This document shows positions 25,173 to 32,245 of a stretch of DNA of 32,245 nucleotides, one piece after another. Each line of letters starts with the position of its first letter. Positions within the stretch are counted from its first letter, which is position 1. The position numbers and the translations under genes were made by a program. The notes beneath the pieces were generated by a model. That model was given only the letters and a program-made list of their open reading frames with translations, searched no databases and was not told the DNA's origin. The stretch comes from Clostridiales bacterium (GTDB lineage Bacteria > Bacillota > Clostridia > Christensenellales > UBA1242): contig SVIA01000011.1 of assembly GCA_015055535.1 (NCBI GenBank), positions 1 to 32,245 of the forward strand. Reading direction: 5' to 3'.

Positions 25173-25212
25173 AAAAATAGTCAATAAAATTAAAGTAATA
25201 TTGACTATTTTT
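25173..25212 (-). terminator. Terminator of the 25216-26157 gene
   Basis: AAAAATAGTCAATA...TATTGACTATTTTT. Confidence 0.8.
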
Positions 25213-25215
25213 TTA

Positions 25216-26157
25216 CTAATTAATAATCATCTCAACTTGTTCGCCCGTTTCAGCTTCTTGATAAATTAAATAATAACCATATCCCATTGGATTTTCTTTA
25301 CTTAAGGGCAAAAACTGATAATAATTTGCATACTCATCTTCGGGTTTTATATTATATTCTCCTGGAAGACCATAAACAATATATTTAATTATATCATTTT
25401 CATATATTACCCCAAAAATATAATAGTTTCCGTTTTTTTCTAAATCTACTTTAACAAATTTTGAAAAAGGAATTAACTCCTCTAATGCATATTCTTCTTC
25501 ATAAGTATTTAACAATTCATTTATTTGAGTTTCTACCGATAATAAAAATTCACTTTTATTCGACAATTTTTCTTTTAGCGTAAAATTTTCTTCATCACTT
25601 TTATTTAAATACATCTCTTCATTAGCTATCTCTTCATGTTTTTCAGATTGAATATATGCATTATTAACCAACTCTTCAATATATTCATCACTTTCATAAT
25701 CATCATTTTTTACTTCTTTGTATATATCTGATATAAATTTATTGGCTTTTTCATCTTCATTATTTAGTTGTTTTTCTTGTTCTTTTTGATTTTTTTCTAT
25801 AGCATTATTTTCTTCAAAATCCATATTATTTAAAATGGAATTTTGCCAAACTCTATTTGTTTCATTACTTCCCCAAAGTACAATATCGGTTTTATTGTTG
25901 TTAATTTCAAGCATAACAACACTAATTTTATTATTTAAATTAAGTTTTTCTTTTATAATAAAGTGTTCGTCCGTTTTAACTTCAACTTTATATAAATTAT
26001 TATCAATAATAAGTCCTAAAATTCTTTTATTAGATGATTGCGGTAAATTATAAGTTTTAAATTTTATTAAAGTTTCGTTATTCGTGTTTTCAACACTTAT
26101 TATTCCCCTATAATTTTTATCATCAATTGCACTAGTTAATATAATATTTTTAATCAT
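25216..26157 (-). CDS. Hypothetical protein: two small conserved-looking domains joined by an acidic linker
   Basis: Long ORF; SD AGAGGTG before ATG 26157; N-terminal beta-rich part, D/E/N-rich middle, C-terminal YIVYGLPGEYN...YQFLPL...MGYGYYLIYQEAETGE. Confidence 0.6.
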   Translation of the reverse strand: MIKNIILTSAIDDKNYRGIISVENTNNETLIKFKTYNLPQSSNKRILGLIIDNNLYKVEVKTDEHFIIKEKLNLNNKISVVMLEINNNKTDIVLWGSNETNRVWQNSILNNMDFEENNAIEKNQKEQEKQLNNEDEKANKFISDIYKEVKNDDYESDEYIEELVNNAYIQSEKHEEIANEEMYLNKSDEENFTLKEKLSNKSEFLLSVETQINELLNTYEEEYALEELIPFSKFVKVDLEKNGNYYIFGVIYENDIIKYIVYGLPGEYNIKPEDEYANYYQFLPLSKENPMGYGYYLIYQEAETGEQVEMIIN

Positions 26158-26257
26158 TTTCACCTCTAATATAATTATATTAAATTTATATGTGTGAAAA
26201 TTATAAAAAGATAAAAATTCTTATCTTATTTTGTCAAATAAAATTTTAAATAAAAAA

Positions 26258-26271
26258 GGTGCTTAAGCACC
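26258..26271 (-). terminator. Terminator hairpin of rsmA overlapping its stop codon
   Basis: Perfect palindrome GGTGCTTAAGCACC adjoining an A-run (U-run in the transcript). Confidence 0.7.
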
Positions 26272-27057
26272 TAAAATATTAAATAATTCAACTAATTTTT
26301 CTATACTAATTTGTTCGCTTCTAATATTTTCATTTAATGTTAATTTGTTTAAAGCCTTTATTAATTTTTCTTTTTCAACATAACTTTTTAAATTGTTTAC
26401 TAAAGTTTTTCTTCTCATAGAAAAACATTGCTTAATAAATTCTCTATACTTTTCTTTATTAGTAATATTATATTTATTAAAATCTAAATCTATTTTAACC
26501 AAACAAGAATCTACATTGGGGCTTGGAGTAAACATTTTTCTGTTAATTTGTCTAACAACCTTGCAATTAGCATATGTTTGAAGCATAACAGATAATATTC
26601 CATAATCTTTACTATTTTCTTTGCTACAAATTCTCTCTCCAACCTCTTTTTGTACCATAATAGTTAAACTTTCTAAATTAAAATTTCCTTCTAAAAATTT
26701 AAAAATTATAGGTGTTGTAATATAGTATGGAAGATTTGCAACAATTTTAAAGTTTTTATTAAAATGCGTTTTTATTTCAGCATTATCTACTTCTAAAATA
26801 TCATTAAAAATTAAAGTATGATTATTAAATTCTTTCAAATTTTCTTTAATATGCTTTTCTAAAGATTTATCAATCTCATAACTAACAACTTTTTTGGCTT
26901 TTTTACAAATTTCCTTGGTTAAACTACCTACTCCGACACCAATTTCTAATACTTCATCATCATTAGTTACCATTGCATCTTCTACAATTGCTTTTAACAA
27001 ATTGGTATCGTATATAAAATTTTGGCCGAATTGTTTTTTATAATTAACTTTTTCCAT
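26263..27057 (-). CDS. rsmA: 16S rRNA dimethyladenosine transferase
   Basis: KKQFGQNFIYD, VLEIGVGVGSLTKEI, KIVANLPYYITTPI, FTPSPNVDSCLVKI, FSMRRKTLVNNLK. Confidence 0.96.
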   Translation of the reverse strand: MEKVNYKKQFGQNFIYDTNLLKAIVEDAMVTNDDEVLEIGVGVGSLTKEICKKAKKVVSYEIDKSLEKHIKENLKEFNNHTLIFNDILEVDNAEIKTHFNKNFKIVANLPYYITTPIIFKFLEGNFNLESLTIMVQKEVGERICSKENSKDYGILSVMLQTYANCKVVRQINRKMFTPSPNVDSCLVKIDLDFNKYNITNKEKYREFIKQCFSMRRKTLVNNLKSYVEKEKLIKALNKLTLNENIRSEQISIEKLVELFNILGA

Positions 27058-27815
27058 TAAATTTTAAAAAATTTCCTTGTATTTTCTCTTAATATTTCAT
27101 CTAATTTTTCTTTATCTATATTTTTGATTTCTGCAATTTTTTCAAAAACAAGATTAACAAATTTAGGCTCATTTAACTGACTTCTAAACGGCTCAGGACA
27201 CAAATAAGGACAATCGGTTTCTATCATTATTCTATCTAGTGGCACTTCTTTAATAACTTCTAAACTTTTTTTTGCATTTTTAAAGGTAATAACACCAGTA
27301 AAAGAAATATATAGTCCAAGCTTTAATAATTCTTTAGCATATTCTACACTGCCACTATAGCAATGAACAACCGCACCATAAATTAAATACTCTTTATATT
27401 CTTTTAAAATATTTAACATATCTTCATAAGCATCTCTTAAATGTATAATAATAGGTAATTTGTTTAAATAAGCAAATTTTATTTGTTTAATAAAACACTC
27501 TTTTTGTTCAATTTTATTAATATTTTCGTAATGATAATCAAGTCCAATTTCTCCAACTGCAACAATTTTACTATTAAGCTTAATTTCGTTTAAAAAATCT
27601 AAATTTTCAAAAGAATTTGATGGATGTACACCAATAGACATGTAAATACCATTAAATTTATTACAAATTTCTAAATTTCTAAAACAACTTTCTTTATCGT
27701 AAGAAACTGTTATAACTTTTTCAATATTATTATCTTTTAAATTATTAATAATTTCGTTGAGCTTTTCATTATTGTATCTACCATCGTTTAAATGAGCATG
27801 TGTATCTATTAGCAT
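27057..27815 (-). CDS. tatD: TatD-family DNase
   Basis: LIDTHAHLND, SIGVHPSN, VAVGEIGLDYHY, LPIIIHLRDA, HCYSGS, IMIETDCPYLCPEPFR. Confidence 0.95.
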   Translation of the reverse strand: MLIDTHAHLNDGRYNNEKLNEIINNLKDNNIEKVITVSYDKESCFRNLEICNKFNGIYMSIGVHPSNSFENLDFLNEIKLNSKIVAVGEIGLDYHYENINKIEQKECFIKQIKFAYLNKLPIIIHLRDAYEDMLNILKEYKEYLIYGAVVHCYSGSVEYAKELLKLGLYISFTGVITFKNAKKSLEVIKEVPLDRIMIETDCPYLCPEPFRSQLNEPKFVNLVFEKIAEIKNIDKEKLDEILRENTRKFFKI

Positions 27816-27816
27816 T

Positions 27817-29781
27817 TTAACAAACTTCTACTCCACTTTCCATTTCTTTTTCAGGAGTTACAAAACACAAATTTTCTTCAGTTTCATCACAAGCGTATAA
27901 AATCATACCCTTACTTTCAATTCCTCTAATTTTTCTAGGTTTTAAATTTACAACAACTACTACAGATTTATTTACCATGTATTCTGGAGTATAATAAGGA
28001 GCAACCCCACTAATAATTGTTCTTTCTTCATCTCCTATTTTAACTTTAAATTTCAAAAGTCTATCTGCACCTTCTACTTTTTCTGCTTCTAAAATTTTTC
28101 CAACTCTAAACTCACATTTATCAAAATCATCATAAGTAATTTCAGGTTTACCTTTAATTTCTTTTACTTCTTCTTTAATTTCTTCTTTTACATCTACTTT
28201 AACTTCTTCCATTTTCTTTTCTCCGCTTAATAAAAATTCTATTTCTTTGTTAACATCAAGTCTAGCAAATAATGCCTCACCTTTAAATGTTTGATTTCCA
28301 GCTATTTTTAAATTAAATTCATTTGTTATATTTTCAAATACTGCATTATTACTATCCATTCCTAGTTGATTTAAAATTTTTTCACTAGTTTGTGGTAAAA
28401 ATGCTTTTAAAAATGTTGCAACACTAAACAACGCAAAATATAAGTTATGAAGAACAACAGCTAATCTTTCTTTATTTTCTTTTAATTTCCAAGGTGTTGT
28501 TTCATCAATATATTTATTAGCACTTCTTACAATTTTAAATATTTCATTTACGGCTAAATTTATATCTAAACTATTAATGTATTTTTCAACATTTTCATAA
28601 GCAGATTCAATAACATTAATTAAATTACTATCGAACTCATTTTCTTTTGTATTAGCAACTTTTGGCAATACACCTTCAAAATTTTGTGCTAGCATTGCAG
28701 TTGTTCTACTTAATAAATTACCAAGTTCATTACATAAATCGCTATTTATAGTATTTAAAAACAATTCATTATCATATGGTGCATCTTGCATAATAGGTCC
28801 ATTTTTAATTAAAAAATATCTAACGCTATCTACCCCATATCTTTCACATAAAACATAAGGATTAAAACCATTTCCTAAACTTTTACCCATTTTAGTTCCA
28901 GCTTTTGTTAACCATCCATGAGCATGAATTTGTTTTGGAAGTGGTAAATTTAATGCCATTAAAATAGCAGGCCAAATAATAATATGAAATCTTACAATTT
29001 CTTTCGCCATAATGTGAAAATCTGCAGGCCAAAACTTTTTAAATAAACTATCATCTTCTTGTAAATATCCAAGAGCTGTAATGTAATTTGTTAATGCATC
29101 TATCCAAACATAAACAACATGGTTTTTATCAAATTCAACCGGAACACCCCATTTAAAACTTGTTCTGCTTACACACAAATCTTGAAGTCCTGGTTTAATA
29201 AATCCATTAACCATTTCTTTTCTTGTAGCATCAAGTCTTATAAAATCAGGGTGATTTTCATAATAATCTTCTATTTGTTTTTGATATTTGCTTAGTTTAA
29301 AAAAGTATGCTTCTTCTTTAGTTTTAACAACTTCTCTACCACAATCTGGACATTTTCCATCAATTAACTGACTTTCTGTAAAAAAACTTTCACAAGGTGT
29401 ACAATATAATCCCTCGTATTCTCCCTTATAAATATCACCGTTTTCGTAAAGTTTTGTAAAAATTTTTTGAACAGTTTTTACGTGGTTTTCATCAGTTGTA
29501 CGAATATATTTATCATAACTAATATTTAATAATTTCCACAAATCTTTAAATTTTAAATCTAATTTATCTACATATTCTTGTGGGTTCATTCCAGCTTCTT
29601 TTGCTTTTTGCTCAACTTTTTGTCCATGCTCATCACTACCTGTTAAAAACATAACATCAAAATTACTCATTCTTTTAAAGCGAGCAATAGTATCTACATA
29701 AACACTAGTAACACAGTGCCCCAAATGCAAATCTCCACTAGCATAATAAATTGGTGTTGTAATATAAAATGGTTTTTTCAT
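27817..29781 (-). CDS. metG: Methionyl-tRNA synthetase with C-terminal tRNA-binding domain
   Basis: YYASGDLHLGHCVTSVYVDTIARF, CTPCESFFTESQLIDGKCPDCGRE, KMGKSLGN (KMSKS), C-terminal FDKCEFRVGKILEAEKVEGADRLLKFKV. Confidence 0.97.
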   Translation of the reverse strand: MKKPFYITTPIYYASGDLHLGHCVTSVYVDTIARFKRMSNFDVMFLTGSDEHGQKVEQKAKEAGMNPQEYVDKLDLKFKDLWKLLNISYDKYIRTTDENHVKTVQKIFTKLYENGDIYKGEYEGLYCTPCESFFTESQLIDGKCPDCGREVVKTKEEAYFFKLSKYQKQIEDYYENHPDFIRLDATRKEMVNGFIKPGLQDLCVSRTSFKWGVPVEFDKNHVVYVWIDALTNYITALGYLQEDDSLFKKFWPADFHIMAKEIVRFHIIIWPAILMALNLPLPKQIHAHGWLTKAGTKMGKSLGNGFNPYVLCERYGVDSVRYFLIKNGPIMQDAPYDNELFLNTINSDLCNELGNLLSRTTAMLAQNFEGVLPKVANTKENEFDSNLINVIESAYENVEKYINSLDINLAVNEIFKIVRSANKYIDETTPWKLKENKERLAVVLHNLYFALFSVATFLKAFLPQTSEKILNQLGMDSNNAVFENITNEFNLKIAGNQTFKGEALFARLDVNKEIEFLLSGEKKMEEVKVDVKEEIKEEVKEIKGKPEITYDDFDKCEFRVGKILEAEKVEGADRLLKFKVKIGDEERTIISGVAPYYTPEYMVNKSVVVVVNLKPRKIRGIESKGMILYACDETEENLCFVTPEKEMESGVEVC

Positions 29782-29876
29782 AATCTCTCCTATAATCTAC
29801 AAATTGTATTATAACAAAATACAAAAAAAAAGTAAACTAAATGTAATTTATTTATTATAACATCATATAAATTATT

Positions 29877-30449
29877 ATGAATAAAATATTTAGTTTTATT
29901 TTTATTTTATCTATATCAATAATGCTTTTTACATCACCTAATAACATTTTAAATGTTATATTTTCAGCAACAGAAAAAGCAGTGACTCTTTCAATATCGT
30001 TAATATCAATCTATGCATTTTGGCTTGGAATATTAGAAATTTGTGAAAAAACAGGTTTGAATAAAAAACTAGCAAACTTTCTATCGCCAATAATTGATAA
30101 ATTTTTTGACAAACCAAACTTAGAAACAAAAAAACAGATTGCAATAAACATCTCTTCAAATATGCTAGGTATGGGTAATGCTGCAACTCCTAGTGGTATA
30201 AAAGGAATGCAAGGATTAGATCCTGGAAATGGAAATATAACAAAAGCCATGATATTGTTTATGCTTTTAAATACAAGTTCAATTCAAATATTTCCAACTA
30301 CAATAATTGGGCTTAGAATAACACATTTAAGTACTAACGCAACAAGCATTGTTCTACCCACTATATTTGCCAGCATTCTATCAACTTCTTTAGGAATTTT
30401 ATTATTATTTTTAATTGAAAAACTTAAAAAGAAAGGCAAGAAAAAATGA
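29877..30449 (+). CDS. spmA: Spore maturation protein A
   Basis: ISIYAFWLGILEICEKTGL, ISSNMLGMGNAATPSGIKGMQ, MLLNTSSIQIFPTTIIGLR. Confidence 0.92.
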   Translation: MNKIFSFIFILSISIMLFTSPNNILNVIFSATEKAVTLSISLISIYAFWLGILEICEKTGLNKKLANFLSPIIDKFFDKPNLETKKQIAINISSNMLGMGNAATPSGIKGMQGLDPGNGNITKAMILFMLLNTSSIQIFPTTIIGLRITHLSTNATSIVLPTIFASILSTSLGILLLFLIEKLKKKGKKK

Positions 30450-30949
30450 ATTATGTTATCCCTGTTCTTTTAATATTATTATTTAGTTATAGCTTAATAA
30501 AAAAAGAAGATAACTACTCTTCTTTTGTTAATGGAGCACAAAAAAGTTTAACTTTAATTTTTGATATTTTTGCAAACATTGTAGCAATTTTTATTTTAAT
30601 AGAACTATTTAAAGTAAGCGGAATAAGTGATTTTTTATATAAGTATATTTCTCCCGTTTTTAAATTAATTGGTATACCAAAAGAACTTTGTGAACTTATT
30701 GTTTTAAAACCTTTTTCAGGTAGTGGAAGTTTAGCATTATTATCAAACATTTTTAACACTTATGGTGTAGATAGTTATATTGGTAGATGTGCTAGCGTAA
30801 TAGTTGCCAGTAGTGAAACTGTTTTTTATGTAACAAGTGTTTATTTTTCAAAAACAAAAGTAAAAAATTTAAGTTATGCCATTCCATTAGCTTTATTTGT
30901 TACCATTTTAAGCTCAGTTTTTGCATGTTTATTTTGCAAAATATTATAA
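30446..30949 (+). CDS. spmB: Spore maturation protein B
   Basis: LIVLKPFSGSGSLALLSNIFNTYGVDSYIGRCASVIVASSETVFYVTSVYF; ATGA overlap with spmA. Confidence 0.92.
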   Translation: MNYVIPVLLILLFSYSLIKKEDNYSSFVNGAQKSLTLIFDIFANIVAIFILIELFKVSGISDFLYKYISPVFKLIGIPKELCELIVLKPFSGSGSLALLSNIFNTYGVDSYIGRCASVIVASSETVFYVTSVYFSKTKVKNLSYAIPLALFVTILSSVFACLFCKIL

Positions 30950-30964
30950 AAGCAACATCTATAA

Positions 30965-31020
30965 ACTATAATTTAAAAAAAATTTATTAATAATAATTTA
31001 ATTTACTATAATTTAAAAAA
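30965..31020. repeat. 16-bp perfect direct repeat, 40-bp period
   Basis: ACTATAATTTAAAAAA at 30965-30980 and 31005-31020. Confidence 0.85.
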
Positions 31021-31032
31021 TGCCAATACATA

Positions 31033-31057
31033 AAAAAAGTGCAAATTGCACTTTTTT
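31033..31057 (-). terminator. Terminator downstream of the 31069-31419 gene
   Basis: AAAAAAGTGC-aaatt-GCACTTTTTT. Confidence 0.8.
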
Positions 31058-31068
31058 GTTAAATTTAA

Positions 31069-31419
31069 TTAATGAATAAAAGCTGTCATATACGCAATTA
31101 ATTTTTCTAAAAACGCCAAAAATATTGGCATAAAAAGAAAACTAAATATATAACAAACAACATCTAAAATTACAGATACCAATGCGCCAATTCCAGCCAT
31201 TTTACTATTTCCCGGATTTTCATTTTTCCAAACCAAAAATAAAACTAAACCCGCAACTGGCACAAAAAATCCAAGTACAGCCCAGCCAAAATTTCCTTTT
31301 CCTTGTTTTTTATGTTGAGTGTCAGAAATAGTTGAGGTTTGTTCATTTTTTACTTCTCCATCATTTACAACTACTACTTTTTCAGGTTCAACTTCGATTA
31401 TTTTTTCTTTTTCTTCCAT
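31069..31419 (-). CDS. Small membrane protein of unknown function
   Basis: Polar N-terminus then hydrophobic segments (GWAVLGFFVPVAGLVLFLVWKNENPGNSKMAGIGALVSVILDVVCYIFSFLF); SD GGGGGG. Confidence 0.7.
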   Translation of the reverse strand: MEEKEKIIEVEPEKVVVVNDGEVKNEQTSTISDTQHKKQGKGNFGWAVLGFFVPVAGLVLFLVWKNENPGNSKMAGIGALVSVILDVVCYIFSFLFMPIFLAFLEKLIAYMTAFIH

Positions 31420-31450
31420 AAATCCCCCCTATAAATTAATATTCAATAAA

Positions 31451-31936
31451 TCAATAAAAATTCTCATTAGTGCAAGTAATTTTATCAAAAGATTTTTTAA
31501 TTTCATCAAAATTTTTAATATTAATCAAAAGATTTTCTTTGATATCTAAAATTTCTTTATCTATTAATAAATTTTTATACTCAAATTCATCTACTAGTTT
31601 ATATAATGCATATTTGTTTGGACAATTGATAAATGTTTTTAGATTTTTTTTATAATCTTTATTTAACTTATTCTTATTCTTTTGTAATTCTTTTATTTTG
31701 TTTTGTACTAATTTTGTTAAATTAGATTTATCAAAATTAAGTTGAGAAAAAACTTCTTTTAAATATTTGTTTTTATACTTATTAAATAAAAATAATTTCC
31801 ATTCATCAGATAAATCTTTGCCGTTATTTTCATCTAAAACTTTAAAAGTGTAAAGATTAACTTTTATATTTATATCTTTATTTAAGTTTTTACTTTGTAA
31901 AAATTCTTTAACTTCTTTAATTTCAAAATGTTTCAT
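31451..31936 (-). CDS. Hypothetical Lys/Asn-rich, probably helical protein
   Basis: ORF with SD AAAGGAAAG and a consensus-like promoter upstream. Confidence 0.6.
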   Translation of the reverse strand: MKHFEIKEVKEFLQSKNLNKDINIKVNLYTFKVLDENNGKDLSDEWKLFLFNKYKNKYLKEVFSQLNFDKSNLTKLVQNKIKELQKNKNKLNKDYKKNLKTFINCPNKYALYKLVDEFEYKNLLIDKEILDIKENLLINIKNFDEIKKSFDKITCTNENFY

Positions 31937-31955
31937 GATACTTTCCTTTAATATA

Positions 31956-31983
31956 ATTATACATATTTAATTAAATTTGTCAA
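31956..31983 (-). promoter_or_regulatory. Promoter of the 31451-31936 gene: TTGACA-N16-TATAAT
   Basis: Minus strand TTGACAAATTTAATTAAATATGTATAAT. Confidence 0.7.
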
Positions 31984-32143
31984 GATATAGTATTGTTTTT
32001 TATACTGCAATTATCCAATTGCATTTTACATATTTAAAAATATTAAAATTAATGCAATACAAAGTTCCAAAGTACAAACATTTAAAATATAATTTCCAAA
32101 AATAAAATGATATTAACATACTATAATTTCTGTGGCACAAAAA

Positions 32144-32168
32144 AAACCATAGATCTCTCTATGGCTTT
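32144..32168 (-). terminator. Terminator of the gene entering from the right edge
   Basis: CCATAGA-tctc-TCTATGG flanked by an A-run at lower coordinates. Confidence 0.8.
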
Positions 32169-32245
32169 TAAAATGTATAACTAATAGGAATTCGTACTTT
32201 CTTGTTCAATTCCACCTTCTCAAGTATTTCTACTTGATATCGACT
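32168..32245 (-). CDS. C-terminal fragment of an unidentified gene (...SRYQVEILEKVELNKKVRIPISYTF*)
   Basis: Open frame from the window edge to TAA, immediately followed by a terminator hairpin. Confidence 0.5.
   Translation of the reverse strand, partial: SRYQVEILEKVELNKKVRIPISYTF

Noticed and set aside
29956-30250. Minus-strand ORFs antisense to spmA
   Set aside because: Overlap a conserved spmA; translations look like random hydrophobic mirror frames.
30514-30759. Minus-strand ORF antisense to spmB
   Set aside because: Mirror frame of conserved spmB.
32006-32023. TGCAATT-ATCC-AATTGCA inverted repeat
   Set aside because: Short AT-rich 7-bp stem upstream of a small gene; plausible by chance and no further support.
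1-32245. Shared ATATCAAGT near both window edges as terminal inverted repeats of an element
   Set aside because: Only 9 nt, AT-rich and no flanking similarity; insufficient to call TIRs.

Overview
AT-rich, low-GC chromosomal segment from an endospore-forming Firmicutes/Clostridia-type bacterium. Lineage is inferred from gene content only. The left part is housekeeping: a 3'-truncated rarA/mgsA, rplL-rplJ with an L10 leader and attenuator, an Rsm22-type methyltransferase, an Smr-like protein, rsmD and alr. The middle holds an unusual block: a VirB2/TrbC-like mini-pilin, a divergent VirD4/TraG-type coupling ATPase and a 2483-aa secreted, C-terminally anchored Ig-like-repeat surface protein. No other conjugation genes are visible, and the three genes share a look-alike promoter. 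The right part is sporulation plus housekeeping: spoIIR-sleB-ypeB followed by a Rho paralogue with a destroyed P-loop, then sipL, veg, an acidic zinc-ribbon protein, spo0A, a DUF5050-like lipoprotein, rsmA-tatD-metG and spmA-spmB. Main points for follow-up: (1) the orphan pilin/coupling-ATPase/giant-surface-protein module and its shared TTGATT-N17/18-TAAAAT promoters; (2) the apparently ATPase-dead Rho paralogue at the end of a sporulation/germination gene run; (3) repeated TATAAT-N6-ATG geometry without Shine-Dalgarno at rarA, rsmD and the rho-like gene, suggesting leaderless mRNAs; (4) a hairpin burying the sipL Shine-Dalgarno. No tRNA, rRNA, CRISPR array or complete IS element was recognised. 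All family calls are by eye; no database search was run.
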